Source: Wukongibacter sp050859025
GTDB lineage: Bacteria; Bacillota; Clostridia; Peptostreptococcales; Caminicellaceae
Assembly: GCF_050859025.1 (NCBI RefSeq)
Contig: NZ_CP138200.1
Location: 3,720,001-3,784,000 of the forward strand
DNA length: 64,000 nt
Direction of reading: 5' to 3'
The notes beneath the pieces were generated by a model. It was given only the letters and a program-made list of their open reading frames with translations. It did no database searches and was not told the DNA's origin. The stretch's first letter is position 1, and every line of letters begins with the position of its first letter. This document shows, piece by piece, positions 7,344 through 15,511 of this stretch. The position numbers and the translations under genes are program-made.

Positions 7344-9505
7344 GTGCGACTTGCAAAGTCGCAAACTGAATTGTATTTAACTATACTACTCCTTCCGTTT
7401 GGAGTATTCCTACAATCAGGTCTGTAATGGTAACAGAATAGGCTAAGCTGATTGGACAATGTGAGAATAGTTTAAACCATATAATCTAGGATTGCTAGGA
7501 AAGAGTTTCTATGATTAACATAAGTGAACTGACTTAAGAATCGTCACCTATAAAAAGCGAAAGATGGTTGATACGCTTTACCCAAAATGGGATGAAATTA
7601 GACTGGGGTAGCTCGTTTTATGCCACAGGAAACGGACAAACAATTTCCGGTTTATAGTCAGAATCTAAGGAAACAATCATTATTCAGTTTGCGGAACAAG
7701 GTAAGCCCTATGGATTCTCTGCAATTAAGCAGAGTAAGTCAACCGTAAGGAAGAACCAATATCCAGAGGGTAAAGGAAATCAGAGAAAGCGAATAACTGC
7801 CTGTAATGGGTAGTATAGGGATTCAAAATTTGTCCCATATCGAAAGATAGCAGACTTCTGATTCACATTTAATTGCAATAAAGTGAGGAATAACTATGAA
7901 TGGTAATAGCTCAACGACATGCAATCAGCATGAGAGTATATCAGACAAAAGATTAAGTTACGAGTGGAGCTCAATAGATTGGGCAAAAGCAAATCGAGTA
8001 GTTAATAGAATTCAAACCAGAATTGCAAAGGCAGTACTAGTTGAAAATTGGAACTTAGTAAAAAGGTTGCAATATTTACTGACCAATTCATTTTATGCAA
8101 AGGCAATAGCAGTAAAAAGAATCACTAGTAACACTGGGAAAAGAACAGCAGGTGTAGACGGAATACTTTGGAATACTAACACTTTAAAAATAAAAGCAAT
8201 TAAAGAACTGGGCAAGAAAGGGTATAAACCTCTACCGCTAAAAAGAATATACATAGATAAACCTGGAAAGCCAGATAAACGACCCTTAAGTATTCCAACG
8301 ATGAAAGACAGGGCTATGCAAGCTCTATACCTACTAGCACTGGAACCTATAGCCGAAACAACTGGAGACAGAATTTCATTTGGATTCAGGAAGCATAGAA
8401 GTACCCATGATGCTATGGAGTATATATTCAAACTTCTTTCAAGAAAAAATGCCCCACAGTGGATAATCGAGGGAGATATAAAAGGATGTTTTGATAATAT
8501 AAATCACCAATACTTACTTGACAATATCCCAATGGATAAAAGCATGCTTAAAAAGTTCATAAGTGCAGGATATATATACAAAAATAGACTGTTTCCCAAT
8601 TACGACCATGGAACTCCACAAGGAGGCATAATCAGCCCAACACTAGCAAATATGACTCTAGACGGAATGGAAAATATTATAGCTAAAAATTTTTGGACTA
8701 ATAAGCAGGGTAAAATCGATAAAAAGCACCATAACTCATATCAAATTAATCTGGTTAGATATGCTGATGACTTCATAGTTACAACCAACATCAAAGAAAA
8801 AGCCTATGAAATCAAGGATGTAATTGAGAATTTTATGTCTCAAAGAAGACTAACATTATCTGCTAATAAAACATCAATAACACACATAGACAAAGGATTT
8901 GATTTTCTAGGATGGGAGTTCAGAAAACATAATGGAAAACTTATCGTAAAACCGAGCAAAAAGTCCATAAAGAAAGTAGTAAACGCTATAAGCACCATCA
9001 TTAAAGAGAATAAAGCATCAAAACAAGAAACTCTGATAAAAAGACTAAATAGTGTAATAACTGGATGGTCAAATTATCACCAGCCTGTATGCTCCAAACA
9101 AACATTCAATAAAATAGATCATATAATCTTTCAAATACTATGGAAATGGGCAAAAAGAAGACATCCACGTAAAGGACTGAAATGGATAAAAAATAAATAT
9201 TGGAAAATATGCGGTAATCGCAAATGGGTATTCAAAGAAAATGAGCTTAACTTAAAGCAAATGAAGGATACTCCTATAGTTAGGCACACCCCTTTGATTC
9301 TGACAAAAAATGTCTTTACAGAAAATGATTATTTCCTACAACGTCAGAAAAAAGCAAGGAGAAAAAGAGCAATTGCCTATAAAGAAAGTGCTGTCGCCCA
9401 CTACATTAAGAGTGGGTTATTAAATGCGTGAGCGGTATGACATCGAAAGAGTCACGTACCGTTCTTTGGCGAGTTCTTCATAGCGATATGAAAAACTTAG
9501 CCGAC
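7344..9505 (+). mobile_element. complete group II intron inserted in the IS256 transposase gene
   Basis: The 5' boundary is GTGCGACTTGC, the group II consensus GUGYG. Domain V is at 9430-9464 (GAGCGGTATGACATCGAAAG then AGTCACGTACCGTTC), and domain VI is a bulged hairpin at about 9468-9502. The intron ends AC before AAAGTGCC, fitting the 3' AY rule. Precise excision of 2,162 bases restores the transposase frame and motif, which fixes both ends. A candidate EBS1, CGTTTT at 7614-7619, can pair with the last exon bases AGAACG with one G-U pair. The RNA part of domains I-IV occupies 7344-7895, and the encoded protein fills domain IV, its stop codon overlapping the first base of domain V. Confidence 0.92.
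7896..9431 (+). CDS. ltrA: group II intron reverse transcriptase/maturase
   Basis: The 511-residue intron-encoded protein reverse-transcribes the intron and assists its splicing. Visible are the RT fingers/palm (TAGVDGI; RPLSIPTMKDRAMQALYLLA; GFRKHRSTHDA), the turn GTPQGGIISPTLAN, the catalytic YADD in LVRYADDFIV, and the thumb/maturase X domain (FLGWEF; INGWSNYH-like TGWSNYHQP). The basic C-terminal region could be the DNA-binding D domain. No HNH endonuclease cysteine pairs are seen, so it seems to lack the En domain and would rely on replication forks or nicks for priming. GAGGAATAACT precedes the start. All RT motifs are intact. Confidence 0.95.
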   Translation: MNGNSSTTCNQHESISDKRLSYEWSSIDWAKANRVVNRIQTRIAKAVLVENWNLVKRLQYLLTNSFYAKAIAVKRITSNTGKRTAGVDGILWNTNTLKIKAIKELGKKGYKPLPLKRIYIDKPGKPDKRPLSIPTMKDRAMQALYLLALEPIAETTGDRISFGFRKHRSTHDAMEYIFKLLSRKNAPQWIIEGDIKGCFDNINHQYLLDNIPMDKSMLKKFISAGYIYKNRLFPNYDHGTPQGGIISPTLANMTLDGMENIIAKNFWTNKQGKIDKKHHNSYQINLVRYADDFIVTTNIKEKAYEIKDVIENFMSQRRLTLSANKTSITHIDKGFDFLGWEFRKHNGKLIVKPSKKSIKKVVNAISTIIKENKASKQETLIKRLNSVITGWSNYHQPVCSKQTFNKIDHIIFQILWKWAKRRHPRKGLKWIKNKYWKICGNRKWVFKENELNLKQMKDTPIVRHTPLILTKNVFTENDYFLQRQKKARRKRAIAYKESAVAHYIKSGLLNA

Positions 9506-10212
9506 AAAGTGCCTCCTTTTGGCTAGGGGTATGTAATGACCTTAAAAACAGGGGTGTAGAAGATATATTAATAGCTTGTAAAGACGGCTTATCAGGTTTT
9601 TCAGAAGCTATTAATAGTGCTTTTCCAAAGGCAGAAATTCAGCTTTGCGTAATTCATGAAATCAGAAATAACATTAAGTATGTACCTCATAAGTACAGAA
9701 AAACTGTTATGAAGGACCTTAAAAAGATATACCAGGTTCTGACAATAGAAGAAGCGGAGCTTAAGTTTGAAGAGTTTAAAACTGCTTGGGGAGAAAAATA
9801 TCCTTTAATTATTAAATCCTGGGAGAATAAATGGGATGAGCTTACGGCATACTTTAAATATCCCTATGAGATGAGAAAGTTAATATACACTACAAATATA
9901 GTAGAAGGATATCACAGACAACTAAGAAAGATTACTAAGAACAAAACTACATATCCTACGGATGAGGCTCTAGTTAAAATAATTTATCTAGCTACCATGA
10001 ATATACAAAAAAATGGTATCACCCTATTAGACAATGGAATGAATGTATATCTCAAGTAGGAATATATTTTAGCGAAAGACTAGCTGAAGAGTTATCTATA
10101 TAACCTATAGATTAACAAAAATACAGGGGTAACTTATCAGTCACCCCTTCTGCCCTACGGGTCATTTATGCATATTTTATTAATAATTATTCACATGTGA
10201 ATTTTTAATAAA

Positions 10213-10935
10213 TCATCCATTTACACAAAATAATTTATATTCTCCATAGTCTTTTTTAAATTGTCCTTGACTAAGGGTACATTTTAATTTGCCTGTTAAA
10301 TCTGGTTTTCTGATCAACAAACTAGTTTCAACTGTATTAGAAAAGACTTTATTATTATTTGTTCTTTCATGTACAACTTGTTTTTTCATGTCTTCAAAAT
10401 CTTTTTTTGGTATTCTGACTTGCTCATTCATTTCATTCTTTATAATCAGCTCAGTTTTATCTTCTTCTTTATCTATGACATTGAATATGTTTATTACCAT
10501 ATTATCTATTTTAGGATTATTAAAATATGTATCCGCAACTTTTTTATCTACAGTCATTTCTTCATCTGTGTGATTTTTAATTTTTACTTTATCAGCTTCA
10601 TCTTCAATTTGTTCAGGAGATTGTCCTTTTAGAAATTGTTTAACAATAAATATATTTCCCAAAATAGATACGATATGTTTAGCAGCTTCTTCACCAGACC
10701 CTAGTAAATTTTTAGTTTGTTCAAGTATAACTAAAAAATCTATATCGAAACTACCCGTATCAAATTTTGTTATTTTAAGTTTTACAAAAGCTTCTGGTGC
10801 CTGTTCTCTAGTTATTTCTTTTAAAATATTTATAACTCCATCTATAGACTCTTTTAAAGTTGGAACATAAATGCCTTCGTCCCCTTTGAATTCGAAAGAA
10901 AATTTACATTCACTATACTTGACCTCTTTTATCAT
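10213..10935 (-). CDS. conserved hypothetical cytoplasmic protein
   Basis: A 240-residue protein. I choose ATG 10935 because GGAGGCG lies 6 bases upstream; a further in-frame ATG at 10956 precedes that site. Residues about 55-80 hold a KLKITKFDTGSFDIDFLV strand block, and about 85-110 a weakly hydrophobic helix (HIVSILGNIFIVKQFLKG), followed by an acidic linker and a helical ADTYFNNPKIDNMVINIFN segment. This order is familiar from uncharacterised bacterial proteins of roughly 300 residues whose N-terminus scores a similar GSF-type motif, so the present protein may be C-terminally shortened. No signal peptide. It stands alone next to the IS. Function not known. Confidence 0.5.
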   Translation of the reverse strand: MIKEVKYSECKFSFEFKGDEGIYVPTLKESIDGVINILKEITREQAPEAFVKLKITKFDTGSFDIDFLVILEQTKNLLGSGEEAAKHIVSILGNIFIVKQFLKGQSPEQIEDEADKVKIKNHTDEEMTVDKKVADTYFNNPKIDNMVINIFNVIDKEEDKTELIIKNEMNEQVRIPKKDFEDMKKQVVHERTNNNKVFSNTVETSLLIRKPDLTGKLKCTLSQGQFKKDYGEYKLFCVNG

Positions 10936-11104
10936 AAAAACGCCTCCATGTTGCAAAACCTTTTATATGCATCTGATAAATCATTTTGTTTTCTTTAAGT
11001 ATAAGTATATAAAATATAACTGTTTTAGACAATATGATTTAGGAAGTATTTGTATTATTTTTTTTATTCGCTAACCTATTCTTTTATGTAATTACAAAAT
11101 TACT

Positions 11105-11860
11105 CTAATCATTTTCTTTATTTATAACTTTTATGTGATATTCATAAGTTCCATTATCATATTCATAGTCTGATTCATATTTTATCGTTACAATACAATC
11201 TCCTTCCTTTAAACCTTGAAAATACCATGCATGATCACCATAAGCTCCACAAGCTATAGCTCCACCATCTCCATCTATATTACCTTCTTCATCAATAAAA
11301 GGCTTCATTGGATTTTCAGAAACATATTCATATTCATTTGAATCCAACTGTATAATACTTTCATCAGAAATAATAACTGAACATGTAGGAGACATCCATG
11401 TATCGATAAAAGATCTTAATCTAATATAAAAATTCCCGCCTACACTTATTTCATTAATACCCTCTTGATCATCAACTAACAACTCTTTTTCAACTGCTTT
11501 AGTTTGAAACTTTTTTATAACTTCATCTTTTAGTCCCTTTCCATCTAACGATGTTACATTGTTGGTTATTTGTAATGTATATTCGGTAGATGGTCTATAT
11601 AACTCTTCAGCATATATATTAAGCTTATTTAGGTTATTTGGATAAATCTCAAATGAAATTGGCATTCTATTTCCTTCTTCATCCTCAATATATATATTGT
11701 CATAATAAATGCTATATACATCTATTGGTTGATTAAATAGAACAGTCCAAACCTTATAAATAGATATATCATTTTCTGAGGGTAATTCTTCTGCAAAGGT
11801 ATAACTATTGGCTAGCAGTGTACAAAATATTAGTAATATGATAAATATTTTTCTTTTCAA
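11105..11860 (-). CDS. secreted SbsA-type Ig-domain protein with chagasin-like C-terminal half
   Basis: A 251-residue exported protein. The frame is open further upstream, but the real start is most likely TTG 11860, because GAAGGAGGAAG lies just before it and a signal peptide then begins at once (LKRKIFIILLIF, cleavage near YTFA-E). Residues about 28-120 form an SbsA-like bacterial Ig domain (WTVLFNQPIDVYSIYYDNIY; TEYTLQITNNVTSLDGKGL). Residues about 130-250 (GGNFYIRLRS; GDHAWYFQGLKEGDCIVTIKY) resemble the beta fold of chagasin/I42 protease inhibitors, but that is a weak match. First of several exported Ig-type proteins in this block. Cell-surface role inferred. Confidence 0.65.
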   Translation of the reverse strand: MKRKIFIILLIFCTLLANSYTFAEELPSENDISIYKVWTVLFNQPIDVYSIYYDNIYIEDEEGNRMPISFEIYPNNLNKLNIYAEELYRPSTEYTLQITNNVTSLDGKGLKDEVIKKFQTKAVEKELLVDDQEGINEISVGGNFYIRLRSFIDTWMSPTCSVIISDESIIQLDSNEYEYVSENPMKPFIDEEGNIDGDGGAIACGAYGDHAWYFQGLKEGDCIVTIKYESDYEYDNGTYEYHIKVINKEND

Positions 11861-11957
11861 AATACTTCCTCCTTCTATTAAAAAGCTAGACAATCTACAG
11901 TAGTATTGTATAATAGCAAAGTAAGTATAATACATATTTTAATAGGTAATCTATATC

Positions 11958-13193
11958 CTATGGTAAGTTAAAATCTTTATCATATAGATTATCATAATAT
12001 TCAACTACTGCACTATAATCTGTTATTGGATTTTCTGATAAATATAGAATACTTAAATTATGTAGATTCATTAGTTCGCTTATATCATTGATTTCATTAT
12101 TATTTAAATATAATCTCCATAAATTAGTAAGGTTGCCTAATACACTTACATCTTTTACTTTATTATTATTCAATTTCAATTGAGTCAATTTGACTAAATT
12201 CCCTAATGCACTTATATCACTAATTTCATTACTATTTAAAAACAAACCATTCAAATCAGCTACATTACTTAATTCACTTATATCACTGATTTTATTATCG
12301 CTTAACTCTAGCCAGGACAAATTGGTCAAGTCACCTAATCCGCTTATATCACTAATTTCATTATTATTTAAATATAACATCCTCAGATCAGATAAATTAG
12401 TTAATGCACTTATGCTACTGATTTTATTATTCTTTAACTCCAACAAATCCAAATTAGTAAGATTTTCTAATCCGCTTATATCGCTAACTTCATTATTATT
12501 TAAATTCAATTTAACCAAACTGGTTAAATTACATAATGGACTTATATCATTAATTTCATTATTATCTAAATTCAACCAACGCAACTCTCTGAGATTTTTT
12601 AGTTCACTTATGTCACTGACTCTATTTAAATCAAGATTTAAGGCAATCAAGTTTATTAGATTTTCAATCCCATCAATATTAATTATATTCTGGGAGATAA
12701 AATTCAACTCTTTAATCTCTTCTACATCGCTTCTATAAATATGACCTTTTGGCTTATTTATTACTTCTCTTATACCTGTCTCTAAATTTACATCTTTAAA
12801 ATTAATTATTTCATTTGGCCTCTTAACAGTAATAAAGTCCATAATTATTTCATATTCCAAGCTTTTACCACTATCTGATTTAACATTTTTTATGTAGAGA
12901 GTATATTCTTCTCCATAATCATAATTGATTTTTGGAATAATTTCTATAAAATTTTCCTTTATTGCATAATCTGGTATAATCACTTCGCAGGCAATTTTAT
13001 CACCAGTTGAATCAAGAATATAAACGTTATCTTCATTAATAGTTCTTTTATCAATAATCATATTAAACAGAATAAACCAATTCTTGTCTACAGGGATATT
13101 CGGTCTAGCTGGAAACTCTATCAGTGCATATGATGATATTGTAGTGAGTATGATTAGTAAAACCGTTAATAAAATTGAATACCGTTTTTTCAT
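11958..13193 (-). CDS. secreted internalin-like leucine-rich-repeat protein
   Basis: A 411-residue exported protein: signal peptide 1-23 (cleavage near SSYA-L), one SbsA-type Ig domain at about 33-128 (NWFILFNMIIDKRTINEDNV), a short linker with the KDVNLETGIREVI cap seen before bacterial LRRs, then about ten 22-residue leucine-rich repeats at 160-400 of the internalin type (LxxLxLxxNxIxDISxLxxLxx). The repeats are so regular that the DNA shows a 66 bp period. There is no LPXTG anchor or membrane tail, so it is probably released or held non-covalently. A protein-binding surface factor is the family expectation. Neighbours in the same orientation carry the same Ig module. Confidence 0.85.
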   Translation of the reverse strand: MKKRYSILLTVLLIILTTISSYALIEFPARPNIPVDKNWFILFNMIIDKRTINEDNVYILDSTGDKIACEVIIPDYAIKENFIEIIPKINYDYGEEYTLYIKNVKSDSGKSLEYEIIMDFITVKRPNEIINFKDVNLETGIREVINKPKGHIYRSDVEEIKELNFISQNIINIDGIENLINLIALNLDLNRVSDISELKNLRELRWLNLDNNEINDISPLCNLTSLVKLNLNNNEVSDISGLENLTNLDLLELKNNKISSISALTNLSDLRMLYLNNNEISDISGLGDLTNLSWLELSDNKISDISELSNVADLNGLFLNSNEISDISALGNLVKLTQLKLNNNKVKDVSVLGNLTNLWRLYLNNNEINDISELMNLHNLSILYLSENPITDYSAVVEYYDNLYDKDFNLP

Positions 13194-13424
13194 GAGAAAA
13201 TCCCTTCTTTAATAATCTGTTTCTATTATACATAATATCTTTGTCATAATTTGCAATACTTTGTCTGTAAAATATAAAAATTATAGATTCTCCTCTCCTC
13301 CTCGTTTCTTAACGCAAGAATTTTAATGCCATATTACGGTTTACTTTTCATCCCTTTTCAATATTCCTATAACTTAAAATTGTCTAGTATAAGTGGTCCT
13401 CTACTCTTGAATACTAATACTTTA

Positions 13425-13463
13425 GTGACAAAAAACAAACAAGGATAAGGCCTAAGCCCTATC
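13425..13463 (-). terminator. terminator of the kelch-protein gene
   Basis: On the minus strand GATAGGGC-TTAG-GCCTTATC overlaps the stop codon and is followed by CTTGTTTGTTTTTTG. Confidence 0.55.
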
Positions 13464-14360
13464 TTCAAACCAATCAATAAAGTCTTCTACATCATTCATT
13501 AACAAATCATATTCGTTTATCTTACCATTTTGCATTGTTATTCTTAATATAGCTTTATCTCCGCTGCCACTGCTACTTCCTTCTGGTGTTGCTGAGGCCT
13601 CGTTTGAGTCATCACTCTCATCGCTATCTATAACAGCTGATACAACATAATAATATGTAGTTCCATTATCAACAGTCCTATCCGTATAGCTTAATCCTGT
13701 AATATCCTCTTCTATAATTGTATATGGTCCACCTTCTGTTTCTGATCTTTTTATAATGTAGCTATCTGCATCTTCGACTTCATCCCATGAAAGACCTACT
13801 TCCTTGTCTCCTGCTACTGCTTTTAAGTTAGTTGGTTTATTACAAATGGATAAACTATCCAATGTAAACTCTTCTACCAAATTCTTAGGAGTATCTGATG
13901 CACCACCTCCGATAGCATATATTTTATTATTCATCTCTGCTACAAACAGATTATTTCTACCTGTAGACATACTGGCTTTTGTTGTCCACGTATCTATTGC
14001 CGAATCATATTCTTCTACTGATTTTGCTCCACCTACTCCACCAATTGCATAGATCTTATTATTTACTTTTGTTAACGACAACAAGTATCTTCCTGTTGGC
14101 ATACTTGTTTTCGTTGTCCACGTATCAGTTGCAGGGTCGTATTCTTCTACTGTATTGAGAAAGTCTGTTTCAAATCCTCCTATAGCATAAATCTTTCCAT
14201 TTAATTCAACAACTTTCAGACCATATCTAGAAGTTGTCATACTTTGCTTTGTTGCCCATCTTCCCAAATTTTCTTCAGCAAGAGCAACTGAAAAAAAACT
14301 ATAAACAGTCAATAGCGTTAATAAAACAATTAATAATGTTGATCTATTAAATTTATTCAT
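13452..14360 (-). CDS. secreted kelch-repeat/fibronectin III protein
   Basis: A 302-residue exported protein: signal peptide 1-28 (cleavage near VALA-E); three kelch-type repeats at about 35-165 marked by NGKIYAIGG, NNKIYAIGG, NNKIYAIGG and VEEYDPATDTWTTK; one fibronectin type III domain at about 175-262 (LKAVAGDKEVGLSWDEVEDA); a GSSSGSGD linker; and a 30-residue C-terminal tail (LRITMQNGKINEYDLLMNDV then DFIDWFEDRA). Three kelch blades are too few for a closed propeller, so it may be shortened or oligomeric. The linker and tail recur as a degraded relic near 17460-17640, suggesting a small gene family. The FN3 style matches the exported protein at 59843. Confidence 0.8.
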   Translation of the reverse strand: MNKFNRSTLLIVLLTLLTVYSFFSVALAEENLGRWATKQSMTTSRYGLKVVELNGKIYAIGGFETDFLNTVEEYDPATDTWTTKTSMPTGRYLLSLTKVNNKIYAIGGVGGAKSVEEYDSAIDTWTTKASMSTGRNNLFVAEMNNKIYAIGGGASDTPKNLVEEFTLDSLSICNKPTNLKAVAGDKEVGLSWDEVEDADSYIIKRSETEGGPYTIIEEDITGLSYTDRTVDNGTTYYYVVSAVIDSDESDDSNEASATPEGSSSGSGDKAILRITMQNGKINEYDLLMNDVEDFIDWFEDRA

Positions 14361-14487
14361 CTTTCATCCTCCTCGTAAATTCATAAATTTATATATAAAT
14401 ATTAGAAAAAAACAGTCTATCATTTCTTTTTTCGACATAATATACTAAAAGGTTACAAAACTTCCCACTAGATAAGGCTATATATAA

Positions 14488-14514
14488 AGAGCAGGATAAA
14501 AATGCTCTGCTCTT
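14488..14514 (-). terminator. terminator-like hairpin after the 60-residue ORF
   Basis: AGAGCAG pairs with CTGCTCT across a 12-base loop directly after the stop at 14527; the T run on the minus strand is short (TTTATATA). Confidence 0.4.
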
Positions 14515-14526
14515 CTAAATCACTAT

Positions 14527-14709
14527 TTATCTTTCAAGAAACGGCAAGTCTAGACCTGGGATATCTGGATTATTTAGTATCCTAATTACCACACCTACAG
14601 AACAGGTAGCTTTTACAGTGATCATAATTCTTTTACTATCTATCTCTAATCCATTAGTGGTTAATATAGTCCCCAGATTTTGTAATTTTTTCAATAAAGT
14701 ATTCATCAT
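14527..14709 (-). CDS. 60-residue hypothetical, downstream of an xhlA relic
   Basis: A small protein with a strong site (GGAGGATTAATT) before ATGATG. It has an N-terminal amphipathic segment (LLKKLQNLGTILTTNGLEID) and a moderately hydrophobic stretch (IMITVKATCSVGVVIRIL), then PDIPGLDLPFLER. No family recognised. Its place right after a phage-type hemolysin XhlA fragment suggests a leftover of a lysis or holin module; that is inference. Confidence 0.5.
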   Translation of the reverse strand: MMNTLLKKLQNLGTILTTNGLEIDSKRIMITVKATCSVGVVIRILNNPDIPGLDLPFLER

Positions 14710-14726
14710 AATTAATCATCCTCCAA

Positions 14727-14930
14727 TTATTTTAAATTTTGTATGTACCAAAAGAAAAAGCCCGCAAGCGATGTTATAACTAACATCACTAGGTCCTTTA
14801 TCCAGCTGGTTAAAATATCTAATTTTTCAATAAGATTCTCAATTTTTTCACCTATTTTGGCATCACTAATCTCTAGTTTGCCAATTCTTTTCTCGTGGTT
14901 ATCTAACCTATCAACAACCTCTAGTATACC
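14727..14930 (-). pseudogene. xhlA: headless hemolysin XhlA-like membrane protein
   Basis: A minus-strand frame without start reads VVDRLDNHEKRIGKLEI, then EKIENLIEKLDILTSWIKDL, then a transmembrane helix VMLVITSLAGFFFWYI and a stop at 14727. A coiled coil ending in WIKxL plus a single C-terminal helix is the XhlA family layout (phage PBSX-type lysis and export). The frame is cut off at about 14930 where it meets the transglutaminase-like ORF, so the N-terminus is lost. Confidence 0.65.
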
Positions 14931-15511
14931 TGATTATCTAATACATAAAAGTTCTTTTCTACCTCACTATCGACTATTAAGCCTTTATCAGCACCGTCTA
15001 TAATTGTATAATATAAGTTGTAATCAGTATCTATATAGTAGATACAATCATCAACTACCTTTGAATATCCACTCAACATTTCTTGATACTTCATCGACTG
15101 GCATAAATACATATATTGTTCATTATTGCATTTCGGATACTCTTCGGCGCTCCAAGTATGATCTTGAGACATTTGCAAATCAGTGATATTAAAATATTCA
15201 CAATCATACTCGCCTACAAGGGTGTTATTATCATTCCAAGTTACATCTAACTGATACCAATTGCCATCCATTTTAGCCATATTCCATGCATGTTCTTCTT
15301 CATAAACTTGCATACATTCAATCTTAGCCATATCTAATAACAATTTCATAGTCTTTGAATAACCTCCACAAACACCAACACCTTTAAATAGCAAACTATG
15401 ATGGGTATACGAATCCCTTGGAATTGTACCATTGTAATAATTGTCATAGTCATATACTACATTCCTACATATATATTCATGAATAGCCCACTCTTTTTCA
15501 AAATCATTCAT
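14921..15511 (-). CDS. transglutaminase-like domain, probably the displaced C-terminal half of the preceding gene
   Basis: A 196-residue protein with the complete Cys-His-Asp triad of bacterial transglutaminase-like domains: GVGVCGGYSKTMKLLLD (Cys), EEHAWNMAKMDG (His) and WYQLDVTWND (Asp), preceded by the helix EKEWAIHEYICRNVVYDYD normally placed before the fold. It has no signal peptide. Its ATG overlaps the stop of the upstream ORF by the 4-base ATGA, with no good ribosome binding site. The upstream ORF ends in the helix that usually leads into this domain (YERAEEIINEV). I therefore think both were one exported protein of about 450 residues, split by a frameshift at 15508-15511. The 3' end also overlaps an xhlA relic and may be foreshortened. 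Confidence 0.7.
   Translation of the reverse strand: MNDFEKEWAIHEYICRNVVYDYDNYYNGTIPRDSYTHHSLLFKGVGVCGGYSKTMKLLLDMAKIECMQVYEEEHAWNMAKMDGNWYQLDVTWNDNNTLVGEYDCEYFNITDLQMSQDHTWSAEEYPKCNNEQYMYLCQSMKYQEMLSGYSKVVDDCIYYIDTDYNLYYTIIDGADKGLIVDSEVEKNFYVLDNQVY

Larger units (their letters stand above)
6626..10103 (+). mobile_element. IS256-family insertion sequence interrupted by a group II intron
   Basis: The element starts near GGGGAATGTAATAAAATCTG, similar to the terminal repeats of the 96 bp element at 17211-17306. It contains an IS256-type transposase split by a group II intron (7344-9505) and extends at least to the transposase stop at 10103. I could not find a matching right-end inverted repeat or a target duplication in the following 150 bases, so the right end may be lost or diverged. 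The left end is fused to the XRE gene. Confidence 0.75.
6719..10103 (+). pseudogene. IS256-family transposase, split by intron and frameshifted near its end
   Basis: Exon 1 (6719-7343) encodes the N-terminal 208 residues, including the first catalytic Asp in FVFMDAIHFKVR. Exon 2 (from 9506) resumes with FWLGVCNDLKNRG, the second Asp in ACKDGLSGF, and the catalytic Glu in YTTNIVEGYHRQ. Joining 7343 to 9506 restores GENESASFWLG, exactly the family motif. Near 10010 a run of seven A residues shifts the frame; with eight, the protein would continue WYHPIRQWNECISQVGIYF and end LAEELSI at 10103, about 407 residues, normal for the family. As it stands exon 2 ends early at 10059. Even after splicing the enzyme is probably defective. 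Confidence 0.85.

Noticed and set aside
8093..8431. 112-codon minus-strand frame
   Set aside because: It is antisense to the core of the group II intron reverse transcriptase.
10186..10205. ATTCACATGTGAAT palindrome as an IS right end
   Set aside because: It does not match the left end of the IS256-type element; it more likely belongs to the 3' end of the minus-strand gene.
10369..10632. Plus-strand frames of 94 and 87 codons
   Set aside because: Phe/Ile-rich shadows of the minus-strand hypothetical gene.
12050..12640. Regular 66 bp periodicity that could suggest a repeat array or CRISPR
   Set aside because: The period is exactly 22 codons and lies within the leucine-rich-repeat gene; there are no unique spacers between constant repeats.
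12190..12738. 182-codon plus-strand open frame
   Set aside because: It is antisense to the leucine-rich-repeat gene; the repeat structure keeps the opposite frame open. Composition is Leu/Ser/Asn repeats with no ribosome binding site.
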